From contig DDDD01000177.1 in the NCBI GenBank assembly GCA_002335945.1, positions 8,686-54,257 of the forward strand: DNA of 45,572 nucleotides, written 5' to 3'. The translations under genes and the position numbers were made by a program. Below the pieces are notes generated by a model, which worked only from the letters and a program-made list of their open reading frames with translations, was not told the origin of the DNA and did not search any database. Of the stretch, positions 33,688 through 42,590 are shown in pieces. Position 1 is the first letter of the stretch. Each line of letters begins with the position of its first letter. The stretch comes from Porticoccaceae bacterium UBA1989 (lineage in GTDB: Bacteria > Pseudomonadota > Gammaproteobacteria > Pseudomonadales > Porticoccaceae).

Positions 33688-34971
33688 TTGAGACCCGAGA
33701 TTTTGAGTCGAATTATTTACAGCGCTATTTTTTATCTGCTGACGCCGATCATCCTGCTACGTTTGCTGTATCGCGGATTAAAGGCGCCGGCCTATAGAAA
33801 ACGCTGGGCAGAACGATTTGGATTTCCCGTTTATGCCGAGTCGACAACAGATTTTATTTGGTTGCATGCTGTATCGGTGGGAGAGACTCTGGCCGCAGTA
33901 CCCCTCGTAAAAGCCCTGCAAGAAAAGTACCCCCAGCACCGACTGATGGTGACCTGCATGACCCCCACAGGCTCCGAACGCATTAAAGCGGCCTTTGGAG
34001 ACTCCGTTGACCACAGCTATATGCCCTACGACACACCGGATGCGGTAGCGCGATTTTTGAATCGCCTGAAGCCCAAAATGTTAATTATTATGGAAACTGA
34101 GCTCTGGCCAAATACTATTGCTGCTTGCCAGAGCCGAGATATACCCGTGATATTGGCCAATGGCCGACTGTCCGCGCGCTCGGCGAAGGCTTATCACCGC
34201 ATCAGCTCTCTGGTCCAGCCTATGCTCTCAGGAATATCGGCAGTTGCGGCCCAGCACAAAGATGATGGAGAGCGGTTTACTCAGCTAGGTCTCCCCCTGT
34301 CTGCCCTGGCGGTAACGGGTAACATTAAATTTGATTTGTCTCTAGATCAGGCTGTTCAAGATCGAGCCGCCGCGCTCTCTAAGCAATGGCATTGCGGGAG
34401 CAATCGACCTGTGTTTCTGGCAGCCAGCACCCATCGTGGTGAAGATGAAATCATTCTTCAGGCCTTCGGGCAGATTAAACAGCAGATAGACAATGCCTTG
34501 CTGGTGTTAGTGCCAAGGCATCCCGAGCGTTTTAATCAGGTGGGAGAGCTCTGTGCCGCAGCAGGATTTACCTTGGCCAGACGTAGTGCTGGCGATAAGG
34601 TTGAGGCTGCGGATGTGTTGCTCGGCGACACCATGGGCGAGTTAATGGTATTTTTTGGGGCCTGCGATGTTGCCTTTGTGGGGGGCAGTTTGGTTGCGAC
34701 TGGCGGACATAATATGATTGAGCCAGCGGCCTGGGGCGTACCTGTATTAACGGGGCCCCACCTGTTTAATTTCACCGAAGCTTCGCAGCTACTGTTAGCG
34801 GCTGATGGCATGCTGGTCTGCAATGATGCGGCTGAGTTGGCAGAGCAATGTATAGCGCTACTGGGAAATAAAGAGCGTCGTCAGGAGATGGGAAATGCTG
34901 CGCGCCTTGTAGCCGAGGCTAATAGAGGCGCGCTAGATAAACTAATGTCTGTTATTGATCGATTTATTTAG
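33688..34971 (+). CDS. waaA: 3-deoxy-D-manno-octulosonic acid (Kdo) transferase
   Basis: 427 residues. Adds Kdo to lipid IVA in LPS synthesis at the inner membrane. An N-terminal anchor (IIYSAIFYLLTPIILL), KAPAYRKRWAERFGF, catalytic Glu in VSVGETLAAVPLV, MTPTGSERI, IMETELWPN, NGRLSARS, GDTMGEL and GGSLVATGGHNMIEPAA. The start is uncertain: TTG 33688, or TTG 33703, which aligns better with the E. coli N-terminus. Neither has a convincing ribosome site; a GGAG lies 17 bases upstream of the first. Its end converges on the tolC-like gene. Confidence 0.95.
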   Translation: MRPEILSRIIYSAIFYLLTPIILLRLLYRGLKAPAYRKRWAERFGFPVYAESTTDFIWLHAVSVGETLAAVPLVKALQEKYPQHRLMVTCMTPTGSERIKAAFGDSVDHSYMPYDTPDAVARFLNRLKPKMLIIMETELWPNTIAACQSRDIPVILANGRLSARSAKAYHRISSLVQPMLSGISAVAAQHKDDGERFTQLGLPLSALAVTGNIKFDLSLDQAVQDRAAALSKQWHCGSNRPVFLAASTHRGEDEIILQAFGQIKQQIDNALLVLVPRHPERFNQVGELCAAAGFTLARRSAGDKVEAADVLLGDTMGELMVFFGACDVAFVGGSLVATGGHNMIEPAAWGVPVLTGPHLFNFTEASQLLLAADGMLVCNDAAELAEQCIALLGNKERRQEMGNAARLVAEANRGALDKLMSVIDRFI

Positions 34972-35033
34972 CGCCTTCTGTCTCTCTTTCTGTGTCTCTC
35001 TTTCTAAATATCTAGCTCTCAATTTATTTAGCG
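34962..35033. repeat. Short direct repeat flanking a pyrimidine tract at the waaA/tolC junction
   Basis: ATTTATTTAGCG occurs at 34962-34973 and again at 35022-35033, so each copy holds one of the two convergent stop codons. Between them is a CT-rich tract on the plus strand (TCTGTCTCTCTTTCTGTGTC at about 34977-34996, continuing to 35005). Confidence 0.5.
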
Positions 35034-36391
35034 ATAACCAGCTGCGGATCCAACCAGCCATTTAACTGATAGATATCGTCTGGAGCTAGCTGACCGGCCA
35101 CTTCTTTTAAGCGCATCATTGACAAAATATAGTCATAGCGAGCATTCGCATAGCTGCGGCGGGCCTGATACACAGAGCGTTGTGCTACCAGTACATCAAC
35201 AATATTTCTTGTCCCTACCTCATAACCGGCCTGAGTCGCCTGGAGCGCACTGTCTGCAGAGGTGATTGACTGCTTGCGCGCTTTTACCCGAGCGGTGTTG
35301 GTCAGTACCAGCTGATGTAATGAGCGAGAGGCCTGGATAACATTGCGCTTAGTAGCTGTATAGCCTTCGTTAGAGGCAATAGAGCGCTGCTTAGCCTGAC
35401 GGCGCTTGGCATCCACTGAACCACCCATCCAAATTGGCATGGTCACTGAAACAACGAATGAATGGCCGTCCTGCTGACTTTCAATAGGGCCGGCGGAACT
35501 AATGCCGTCCGTGTAGCTAATGCTATGCGCGTCAGTTTCATAGTAACTGGCCCGACCTGTAATCTTAGGTAGGCGAGCTGCGGCAGCGGCCTTGGCACTG
35601 TTATAGGCTGCATCTTTGCCCAGCTCAGCGACTTTTAGCTGAAAGTTATTGCCAATAGCGAAGTCTACCCATTCTTGATTACTGAGTGGCTCGGGATTAG
35701 TCGCCATAAAGGTCTCGGTGAGACCCGCTAATGCTTCGTGATCTCGGCCAGTGAGTACTTGCAGGCCTTCAAAGGCAATATTCAATGCACCGCGTGCTTC
35801 CAAGCTATTAACCGCAGCATCATCAAACACTGCTTGGGCTTCATGAACATCGGTGACCGGTAACAGGCCAACTTCAAAGCGCTCGCGAGTCTGCTCAAGT
35901 TGACGTTGAATCGCACGCTGTTCAGCGCTGCGAGTTTGCAAATTGTCATAGGCGCGCAACACATTAAAGTAGGCTTCGCTAACCCGAATAATTAATGACT
36001 GCTGATCGGCGGCAAACTGTGCCTGAGCACTGTCGCTGAGGGCCTTGCCACTTTTAAAGCTGTACCAAGAGGGCATGTCAAAGAAAGCCTGACTCAGGGA
36101 GACGCCATAAGTCGTGGTGTCTGTATCAATAAGCCCGGTGATAAGCGAGGGAGGGTTATTGTTAATTTCAGATTCTGTATAGTCGCCAGAAATCGCGAGC
36201 TGAGGCAACAGAGCGCCTCGGGCTATATTTTTAGTTTCCCGCTCAGCATTAAAACTGGCCCGTGCGGCGCGAAGAACAGGATCGTTTAGCAGGGCAGACT
36301 CATAGATATCATTGAGGGTATCGGCGGTGCTGATCTGAGCCACCAATAAAGCGGTACTGATAGCAAATAATCCTTGTTTGACCAAGCGCAT
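35024..36391 (-). CDS. tolC: TolC family outer-membrane channel protein
   Basis: 455 residues. A signal peptide (about 1-23, LFAISTALLVAQISTAD) is followed by two related halves, as in TolC: LNDIYESALLNDPVLRAARA, FDMPSWYSFKSGKALSD, then SYYETDAHSISY, VSVTMPIWMGGSVDAKRRQA and YEVGTRNIVDVLVAQR. It forms the trimeric outer-membrane and periplasmic duct of tripartite efflux pumps and type I secretion. GGAG lies 5-8 bases before the ATG. In E. coli tolC is divergent from nudF; here an efflux cassette lies between the two, and may use this channel. Confidence 0.93.
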   Translation of the reverse strand: MRLVKQGLFAISTALLVAQISTADTLNDIYESALLNDPVLRAARASFNAERETKNIARGALLPQLAISGDYTESEINNNPPSLITGLIDTDTTTYGVSLSQAFFDMPSWYSFKSGKALSDSAQAQFAADQQSLIIRVSEAYFNVLRAYDNLQTRSAEQRAIQRQLEQTRERFEVGLLPVTDVHEAQAVFDDAAVNSLEARGALNIAFEGLQVLTGRDHEALAGLTETFMATNPEPLSNQEWVDFAIGNNFQLKVAELGKDAAYNSAKAAAAARLPKITGRASYYETDAHSISYTDGISSAGPIESQQDGHSFVVSVTMPIWMGGSVDAKRRQAKQRSIASNEGYTATKRNVIQASRSLHQLVLTNTARVKARKQSITSADSALQATQAGYEVGTRNIVDVLVAQRSVYQARRSYANARYDYILSMMRLKEVAGQLAPDDIYQLNGWLDPQLVIAK

Positions 36392-36548
36392 AAAATCTCC
36401 GTTAGAATTCTTATTGTCAGTGACGCTCAGTAGTGAGCATCGGTTAAAATTGGCACGTAATCGCGGGACTATAGTCTAGCAGAATTGCCTCTATGTAAAA
36501 GTTAAAAGTAAATTTGCCCGACATCCCCCACCTCATTTCCACCAAGCA

Positions 36549-37157
36549 TTACTGCGATGGGAAATCTAGATTTTTAACAAAGGTCCCTAGCACTTTCTCA
36601 AGATTAGCTCTTAGCATTGATGAAGCCTTAAAAAAATCCGAATTGTCCGACTTGTCGGCTCGTTGATTCATCTGCAGAATTGACAGCAACCCATGTGCAT
36701 AGGCATGCAGAGAAATACTATTCAGTGGCGCTGATTCTACATTACCCTGGTGTAGATACTTCGACCTTTGTACCAGCATATCGAAGGCCTTGTTCGCGGA
36801 TGCCAAGAGTTCAGGGTAATCGGTCTTCTTCATTGGGTAGCTGAACATCAGGTCTATGACATGCTCATTATTTAATCCAAATTCGATGTAAGTCACCCCA
36901 GATCTTACAAGGTCATTCGCTGGGTTGTCGGTAGCTTTATTTTTACTCATTTCTGAAGATAAATTGTCAAACCCCAGTGTGGCAACCTCCGCGAGAAGAT
37001 GCTCCTTAGAATCAAAATGGCGGTAGGGCGCGGTCTGAGATACCTTGGCAATTTTGGCAATGATTCTAAGGCTAATGTTGCCGATACCATTTTCTGATAT
37101 CCAGTCATAGGCACAAATAATCAATTGTTGTTTTAAATTGCCATGATGATATTGCAT
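36549..37157 (-). CDS. TetR/AcrR family repressor of the adjacent efflux genes
   Basis: 202 residues. An N-terminal helix-turn-helix (about 10-55: SLRIIAKIAKVSQTAPYRHF) with the family pattern SxxxPYRHFxSKEHLLAEVA, and a variable C-terminal ligand domain. It is divergent from the MFP/RND operon across a 92-base region with repeated motifs, the classic layout of a local repressor. The inducer is unknown. The gene is AT-rich like the rest of the cassette. No clear ribosome site: TATGTTGACA-like sequence is on the opposite strand only. Confidence 0.93.
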   Translation of the reverse strand: MQYHHGNLKQQLIICAYDWISENGIGNISLRIIAKIAKVSQTAPYRHFDSKEHLLAEVATLGFDNLSSEMSKNKATDNPANDLVRSGVTYIEFGLNNEHVIDLMFSYPMKKTDYPELLASANKAFDMLVQRSKYLHQGNVESAPLNSISLHAYAHGLLSILQMNQRADKSDNSDFFKASSMLRANLEKVLGTFVKNLDFPSQ

Positions 37158-37180
37158 ATTTTCGCCAGCTAGCCTTTATG

Positions 37181-37207
37181 TTGACAGTGTAAACTTTAAC
37201 CTATAAT
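37181..37207 (+). promoter_or_regulatory. Candidate promoter of the MFP/RND operon
   Basis: TTGACA (37181-37186) and TATAAT (37202-37207) both match consensus perfectly, but the spacer is only 15 bases, which usually weakens a sigma-70 promoter. It lies 43 bases before the MFP start codon. Confidence 0.5.
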
Positions 37208-37233
37208 GTGCTCACTGTAAACATCTTTAACCT
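37188..37233. promoter_or_regulatory. Candidate tandem operators of the TetR-family repressor
   Basis: TGTAAAC followed by TTTAACCT occurs twice: 37188-37202 with no gap, and 37216-37233 with ATC between the halves. Each unit is a loose palindrome of the form GTnAA...TTnAC. The two copies sit on either side of the -10 box. Repressor binding is inferred. Confidence 0.45.
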
Positions 37234-37249
37234 GAACGCAAAGGGTCCT

Positions 37250-38230
37250 ATGAAAAAAATAACAATAACATTACTCCTATGCTTAACGACGTCTGTTTTT
37301 GCGCAGAAATATGTTGATTTACATGTGGTTACTATCACCAAAGAATATGCGGTGAATAAGATGCTGCCTGCTAAGGTTGTCCCAAAAAGGCAATCTATAC
37401 TGGCATTTGAGGTGCCGGGAAAAGTAAAAAACATTAAAGTTGATATTGGTGACAGAGTAAATAAAGGTCAACTACTGGCTGAAATAGAAGATGCTGAGGC
37501 ATTGGCGCGCTTAAATGAAGCCCAGGCTAATTTCTTGATGGCTAAAAACACATTTAAGCGATCCCAGGTATTGGATGAAGCCAGTTATGTGTCAGAGCAG
37601 CGACTTGAGAATGAAGAGTTTAGAGTTCAAATCGCTAAAGCCCAGTATGAAATCGCAGCGACTAAATTTCAACAAACCAAAATTCTTGCCCCCTATGACG
37701 GCATTATTCAAAGCCGTCACTTGGACGAAGGGTCCATTGTCAATCCAAGTGTTCCAGTGTTGGAGATTTTAGATTCTAAAAATGTTGAAGCGAAAGTTTC
37801 CCTACCAAAATCTATCATTTCAGAGATGCGCCTAGATCAGAAATATTCTTTCCTTATTGACGATAAAACGTCTGACGCCAGATTAATGAGACTAGCGCCA
37901 ATGTCATCCAAGGGCTCAAATAACCGATTGGGGATATTTGCATTTGATGAATTTTTCAGTCCCGGCGCTACAGCAAGATTGGTGTTAACCGTCAAAGAAT
38001 CTAAACCGGGAGCATGGGTTCCTTTAAATGCTTTATCTCAAGCGGAGCAGGGCCTTTGGAATGTGTTTACTCTATCCGATGACAGTACTACCCAGAAAGA
38101 TTATGTAGAGTTAATCCATATCGAAAAGGCCATGGCCTATGTATCTGGCACTTTAAAAACCGGTGACAGGGTGATTGTCGGCGGAGCATCGAAAGTCGCG
38201 GAAGGCCAGGCTGTGCGAGATAGCCAATGA
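37250..38230 (+). CDS. RND efflux periplasmic adaptor (MFP/HlyD family)
   Basis: 326 residues. Signal peptide about 1-18 (ITITLLLCLTTSVFAQ) without a lipobox Cys, so it is a soluble or peripherally held periplasmic protein, unlike AcrA. The lipoyl/hairpin region reads FEVPGKVKNIKVDIGDRVNK, LLAEIEDAEALARLNEAQAN and ILAPYDGIIQSRHLDEGSIV; a beta-barrel part follows. It bridges the RND pump to a TolC-type channel. ATG 37250 with AAAGGG upstream was chosen over an upstream GTG at 37208. Its stop overlaps the RND gene start (ATGA). Confidence 0.94.
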   Translation: MKKITITLLLCLTTSVFAQKYVDLHVVTITKEYAVNKMLPAKVVPKRQSILAFEVPGKVKNIKVDIGDRVNKGQLLAEIEDAEALARLNEAQANFLMAKNTFKRSQVLDEASYVSEQRLENEEFRVQIAKAQYEIAATKFQQTKILAPYDGIIQSRHLDEGSIVNPSVPVLEILDSKNVEAKVSLPKSIISEMRLDQKYSFLIDDKTSDARLMRLAPMSSKGSNNRLGIFAFDEFFSPGATARLVLTVKESKPGAWVPLNALSQAEQGLWNVFTLSDDSTTQKDYVELIHIEKAMAYVSGTLKTGDRVIVGGASKVAEGQAVRDSQ

Positions 38231-41200
38231 AAAAAATTATCGATCTCTACCTCGACCGCCCGAGGCTATTTCTTCTTGCGATGCTATTTATTATTGCCGG
38301 TGGACTCCTGTCCTATGATTCACTGCCCCGCCAGGAAAATCCTCAACTAGCAGAGCGCTGGGGCGATATTACAGCTGTTTTACCCGGCGCTACGCCGCAG
38401 AGAATGGAAACTCAGGTAGCAGATGTTCTGGAGACACAGCTTCGAGAAGTTGACGAAATCAAAATCATTGAGTCTAACTCTTCAACTGGCATTGTCAGAG
38501 TGGGAATAGAGTTCAAAGAAGCCATAGGCAAAGGTGAAACAGATGAAGTTTGGGCCAAGATTCAGGATAAGTTGAATGAGAGCACTGCGTTAATTCCCCC
38601 TGGAACTGCTGTCCGTCTCAGTCATAGCGGCCCACCAACAACAGTACTGTTTGCTCTGCAGTGGCAGGGCAGTGGCGATCCCCAGCCGGTTATCCTGTCT
38701 CGGTTAGCCAATCAGTTTAAAAGAAAATTAGCCAATATTGTCAATTCAGAACAGACACTAGTTTTCGGCGATACTAAAGAAGAAATTTTTGTCGGAGCCG
38801 ATCTGGATTTATTAACTGATGCCGGCATGAATATCCAGTCAATCGCCACGGCAATCGACCGCTATGACAGCAAGAGGGCCATAGGTAATATTGTTGGGCA
38901 GGGCTCTGAATTTAGAATAAAAGCCCAAGACAACATTACATTAGTTAACGACTTAAGAAAGCTACCCTTAAAAACACTGGATGCGTATCAAATTATCAGA
39001 CTTGAGGATGTGGCAACGGTAGAAAAATTACCAATCGACCCGCCCATTGAGATTGTTAGCTATAACGGAAAACCCTCAGTATTTGTTGATGTGCGAGGCA
39101 AGTTTTCTCAAAGAACAGACCTGTATTCCGAAGCAGTGCTGCGCGTTGCTGATGCGTTTAAAGCGGGCCTGCCTGATGAAATCGGCCTAGAGGTCATCTA
39201 TAACGAATCTGATTATGTCGAAGAAAAGTTTTCTTTTCTGATGCAAAGTATTCTGCTGGCCACTTTTATCGTGCTGTTTTTAAGTTATCTGCTACTGGGT
39301 CCTCGCTCTGCTGTTATCGTAAGCGCTGTGGTGCCACTCACTATTTTATTGGTTCTTATAGGCTGCACTATTTTAGATGTGCCACTGCATCAGACGTCTG
39401 TGACAGGCATTATTTTGTCGCTGGGCTTGTTAATCGATAATTCAATCATTGTTGTTGAAGATTACAGATATCGTAAATCTCTAAATTTAGTCAATAGACA
39501 GGCTATTTACGCCTCAATCAAGCACCTCTCACTGCCATTGTTAGCGGCTACGGTCACAACGGGATTAGCCTTTATGCCTATGGCGGCGGGTAAAGGCGCA
39601 AGTCCTGAATTTGTCGGTGATATGGCCATTACCATTATATTAGCGGTAACCTCATCGTTATTTTTGGCACTGACTGTGGTTCCTGTGTTGTTAAAAACAA
39701 TGGAAGACTCCAATTTCTTGAATTTGAATAAGTCTAAAAATATTGGATTTAGCCATGCTGGAATGCGCACCAAATACAGAAACTTTTTGGCCTGGGCATT
39801 CTTTAAGCCAAGTCGAGCGTTGGCCCTGTCTTTAACTCTGCCAATACTGGGTTTTGTGTCAGCCGGCTTTTTAGACACAGATTTTTTCCCAAATCAGGGC
39901 AAGAATATGTTTAGGGTAGATGTGGAACTTGATGCCAATGCGTCTATTTATACCACTAATGAGAGGGTTAGCAGTATTCGAGATCAGGTCATGCTGGAAA
40001 GCTATATCGAAACTGATATGTGGTGGGTTGGGCGCCGTCTGCCGCGGCTCCTATATAACGTCATTGGCGGGTCTTCGGGTGAGGGTTCGGACAATCTGGC
40101 GACAGGCGTATTCTTCACGTCCTCGTACAGAGAAATGGAATCAAGTCTGACTGATTTGGCCAAGCGCCTGGAAAAGGATCATGCAGATGTAAGAGTTAGG
40201 GTCAGTAAGTTTACCAATGGCCCCCCGGTTGAGTTTCCAGTGGTTATCGCCATTTTTGGTGAGGACAACCAGATTTTAAAATCTCTGGGAGAAAAGTTGA
40301 AAGCCATTTTGGCTAAGTCTCCACAGGTGAGTGATGTATTGGCAGACCAGTCGGCCAGCGTCACTGGATTGCAAATTAACTTCGATGAAGTGAATTTGGC
40401 CTTTTCGTCTAAATCATCGAAGGAGATTATTGGTGAGATTTCATCATCGACAAGAGGGCTTTATGTTGGCTCTATGCTCGATGGCAATAAAGAGATTCCC
40501 ATACGCATCAAAAATAAAAATCGTGAATCATCAGAAATCAATCAGGCGGCATTTATAGCCATCAATAGTGCTGAGGGGTTTGATTATGTGGAGAGTTTTT
40601 CTGATATTTCATACACCAGTGAAATTAACCAAATCAATCGCTATCAGGGGTCTAGAAATAACGCTGTAAAGGCATCGGTGTATCCCGGAACATTAGGGTC
40701 CAATGTGTTGACCGACGTGGCAGATGAGCTGCAAGCGTTCGAAGACTCGCTACCCACAGGTTACAGCCTTAGGCAATTCGGTGAGTCTGACGAAAGAGCG
40801 GAATCCTTTGGGCAAATATTTAGTAGCTTTTTCTTTTTTATGGGTTTAATCGTGGTCGCCCTGGTGATGATATTAAATAGTTTTCGCCAGGCGGGTATTA
40901 TTTTACTCGTGGGTACCCTGTGTATTGGCCTTGGATTTTTAGGCATGTTTGTCGGCTTGCAAAACTTTGGCTTTATTGGTCTGGTGGGTATTGTTGGCCT
41001 GGCAGGATTAGCCATTAATGACTCTATCGTTGTTCTGTCACATCTCAATGAGGATGCTGGAGCGGGCCAGATTTCCAAAGATAATCTAATTGAGACAACC
41101 ATTAGGTCAACTCGCCATATTTTGACCACCTCTGTGACAACGATGGGCGGCTTGCTGCCGCTGCTATTTGACAAGTTTTTTGAAAGCTTAGCCTGGGCGA

Positions 41201-41286
41201 TGTGTTTTGGCGTGATGGGGTCTGCTCTACTTGCATTACTACTTATTCCCTCTATGTTTTGCTTTTTGGGCAAAGTTCGTCAATAA
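38227..41286 (+). CDS. RND efflux pump permease
   Basis: 1019 residues, full length for the HAE-type RND family, with the expected 12 membrane helices and two large periplasmic loops (about 35-335 and 550-860). YDSLPRQENPQLAERWGDIT near the N-terminus is typical. In TM4 the motif is LLIDNSIIVVED, so Asp404 is kept but the second Asp of AcrB-type DD is Asn405. In TM10 the motif is GLAINDSIVVL, so AcrB Lys940 is replaced by Asn931, with Asp932 next to it. Proton-driven export of small molecules is expected; substrates unknown. Overlaps the MFP gene by 4 bases. Confidence 0.94.
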   Translation: MKKIIDLYLDRPRLFLLAMLFIIAGGLLSYDSLPRQENPQLAERWGDITAVLPGATPQRMETQVADVLETQLREVDEIKIIESNSSTGIVRVGIEFKEAIGKGETDEVWAKIQDKLNESTALIPPGTAVRLSHSGPPTTVLFALQWQGSGDPQPVILSRLANQFKRKLANIVNSEQTLVFGDTKEEIFVGADLDLLTDAGMNIQSIATAIDRYDSKRAIGNIVGQGSEFRIKAQDNITLVNDLRKLPLKTLDAYQIIRLEDVATVEKLPIDPPIEIVSYNGKPSVFVDVRGKFSQRTDLYSEAVLRVADAFKAGLPDEIGLEVIYNESDYVEEKFSFLMQSILLATFIVLFLSYLLLGPRSAVIVSAVVPLTILLVLIGCTILDVPLHQTSVTGIILSLGLLIDNSIIVVEDYRYRKSLNLVNRQAIYASIKHLSLPLLAATVTTGLAFMPMAAGKGASPEFVGDMAITIILAVTSSLFLALTVVPVLLKTMEDSNFLNLNKSKNIGFSHAGMRTKYRNFLAWAFFKPSRALALSLTLPILGFVSAGFLDTDFFPNQGKNMFRVDVELDANASIYTTNERVSSIRDQVMLESYIETDMWWVGRRLPRLLYNVIGGSSGEGSDNLATGVFFTSSYREMESSLTDLAKRLEKDHADVRVRVSKFTNGPPVEFPVVIAIFGEDNQILKSLGEKLKAILAKSPQVSDVLADQSASVTGLQINFDEVNLAFSSKSSKEIIGEISSSTRGLYVGSMLDGNKEIPIRIKNKNRESSEINQAAFIAINSAEGFDYVESFSDISYTSEINQINRYQGSRNNAVKASVYPGTLGSNVLTDVADELQAFEDSLPTGYSLRQFGESDERAESFGQIFSSFFFFMGLIVVALVMILNSFRQAGIILLVGTLCIGLGFLGMFVGLQNFGFIGLVGIVGLAGLAINDSIVVLSHLNEDAGAGQISKDNLIETTIRSTRHILTTSVTTMGGLLPLLFDKFFESLAWAMCFGVMGSALLALLLIPSMFCFLGKVRQ

Positions 41287-41461
41287 ACTAACCCTCATTT
41301 TAGTTGCAGAATGACATTTCCTTTCTGTCATAAGCTTTGGTGGTTTAGGCGCTAAAGTTTATTGCTACTCGATTGCTGAAAAGACCCAGCGCCTCAAAAA
41401 GCCTTGATCTCTGTAAAATTAAATAACCCACTGACGCCTAATTCCAGATAAAATTCATAAC

Positions 41462-42088
41462 ATGATTAAACGACATCGCTTTGGTGCTCAGGATTACCGC
41501 ATAGAATCTCGTGAAACGGTCTTTCAGGGCTTTTTCCGTATTACTCGCATGGTGGTCAGCCATCGCCTGTTTGGTGGTGGCTGGAGCGCGCCATTAAAAC
41601 GAGAGTTGTTCCAGCGCGGCGATGCTGTGGGCGTGCTGCTCTATGACCCCAAAAATGGCTTAGTCGGTCTGGTGGAACAGTTTCGTCTGGGGGCCCTGAA
41701 AGATCAGTTTGGCCCCTGGCAGTATGAGGTAGTGGCAGGCATGATCGGGCCTGATGAGACCCCCGCTGAGGTTGGTATAAGAGAATGTCAGGAAGAAGCC
41801 GGGCTAAAGGTGGAAAATTTGATTCCCATCTGCGACTATCTGGTCAGCGCCGGTGGCAGCGATGAAAAAATGCATATGTACTGTGGTCTGGTTGATCTAC
41901 AGGGCCGCGAGGGAGTCTTTGGCCTAGATACTGAGGGCGAAGATATTCTTTTGCAGGTATGGCCCTACAAAGAGACAATGCAGGCTCAATCTGAAGGTCT
42001 ATTGAATAGCGCCGCATTGACCATAGCCCTGATGTGGCTTCAGTTAAACCACCAAAAATTGACTAACAGTACTCAAATTAAGAGCTAA
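41462..42088 (+). CDS. nudF: ADP-ribose pyrophosphatase
   Basis: 208 residues (E. coli NudF 209). The Nudix box is GMIGPDETPAEVGIRECQEE followed by AGL; VGLVEQFRLGALKDQFGPW and YLVSAGGSDEKMHMYCG fit the family. Hydrolyses ADP-ribose to AMP and ribose 5-phosphate, with a role in limiting ADP-ribose and glycogen precursor levels. No ribosome site is obvious (AAAATTCATAAC before ATG). First of the nudF-yqiB-cpdA-yqiA-parE series, the same order as in E. coli. Confidence 0.95.
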   Translation: MIKRHRFGAQDYRIESRETVFQGFFRITRMVVSHRLFGGGWSAPLKRELFQRGDAVGVLLYDPKNGLVGLVEQFRLGALKDQFGPWQYEVVAGMIGPDETPAEVGIRECQEEAGLKVENLIPICDYLVSAGGSDEKMHMYCGLVDLQGREGVFGLDTEGEDILLQVWPYKETMQAQSEGLLNSAALTIALMWLQLNHQKLTNSTQIKS

Positions 42089-42143
42089 GCTAAAAGTAGT
42101 CAATTGAAATAGTTAACCAGATCACGCAGAGGAAATAGACAGT

Positions 42144-42584
42144 TTGTCAGTATTCGAAACCCGCAAACGCAATCTCGATTTAATGCGCTTACATGAAGAA
42201 TGTGAGCGCAACTACCAGCGCCTGCAGCTGGCTATGCCAGATTCAAGAATACTGGGCGCCTCTACTCGGCTGCACTACCGAGACCAGCCACAGAACGGGA
42301 TGCGCGTAGAGATAATAGAGGTGACCAAATACACCAGTACATTGCTGATTGTGGCAGATAATACGGGCCCTGAATGGTTGCCCGAGATCGAGATAAAAGT
42401 GCGTGTGTATCGAGATGCCCGTATGGCAGAAGTCATTGAATGGTGCAGTGACAGGACAATCCCCTGGGCACTGTCTGAACAAAAGGGCATGCAGGCACGA
42501 GATGAAAAGTGGCAGTGGAACATGTTTTTAAGCGAGCTGCTGTCTCAGGGGCTGCGTCACGGCATCACAGAATTGGAAGTTTAA
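42144..42584 (+). CDS. yqiB: DUF1249 protein YqiB
   Basis: 146 residues starting at TTG 42144 (AGAGGAA 10-11 bases upstream); E. coli YqiB is 140. Matching blocks are LMRLHEECERNYQRLQLAMP, VEIIEVTKYTSTLLI, VRVYRDARMAEVIEW and RDEKWQWNMFLSELLSQGLR. Cytoplasmic and of unknown function. Its fixed place between nudF and cpdA in gammaproteobacteria is the main supporting context. Six bases separate it from cpdA. Confidence 0.92.
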   Translation: MSVFETRKRNLDLMRLHEECERNYQRLQLAMPDSRILGASTRLHYRDQPQNGMRVEIIEVTKYTSTLLIVADNTGPEWLPEIEIKVRVYRDARMAEVIEWCSDRTIPWALSEQKGMQARDEKWQWNMFLSELLSQGLRHGITELEV

Positions 42585-42590
42585 TTAGTA

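Noticed and set aside
41311..41331. ATGACA/TGTCAT hairpin 24 bases after the RND gene
   Set aside because: Six pairs with a nine-base loop and no T run; too weak to call a terminator.
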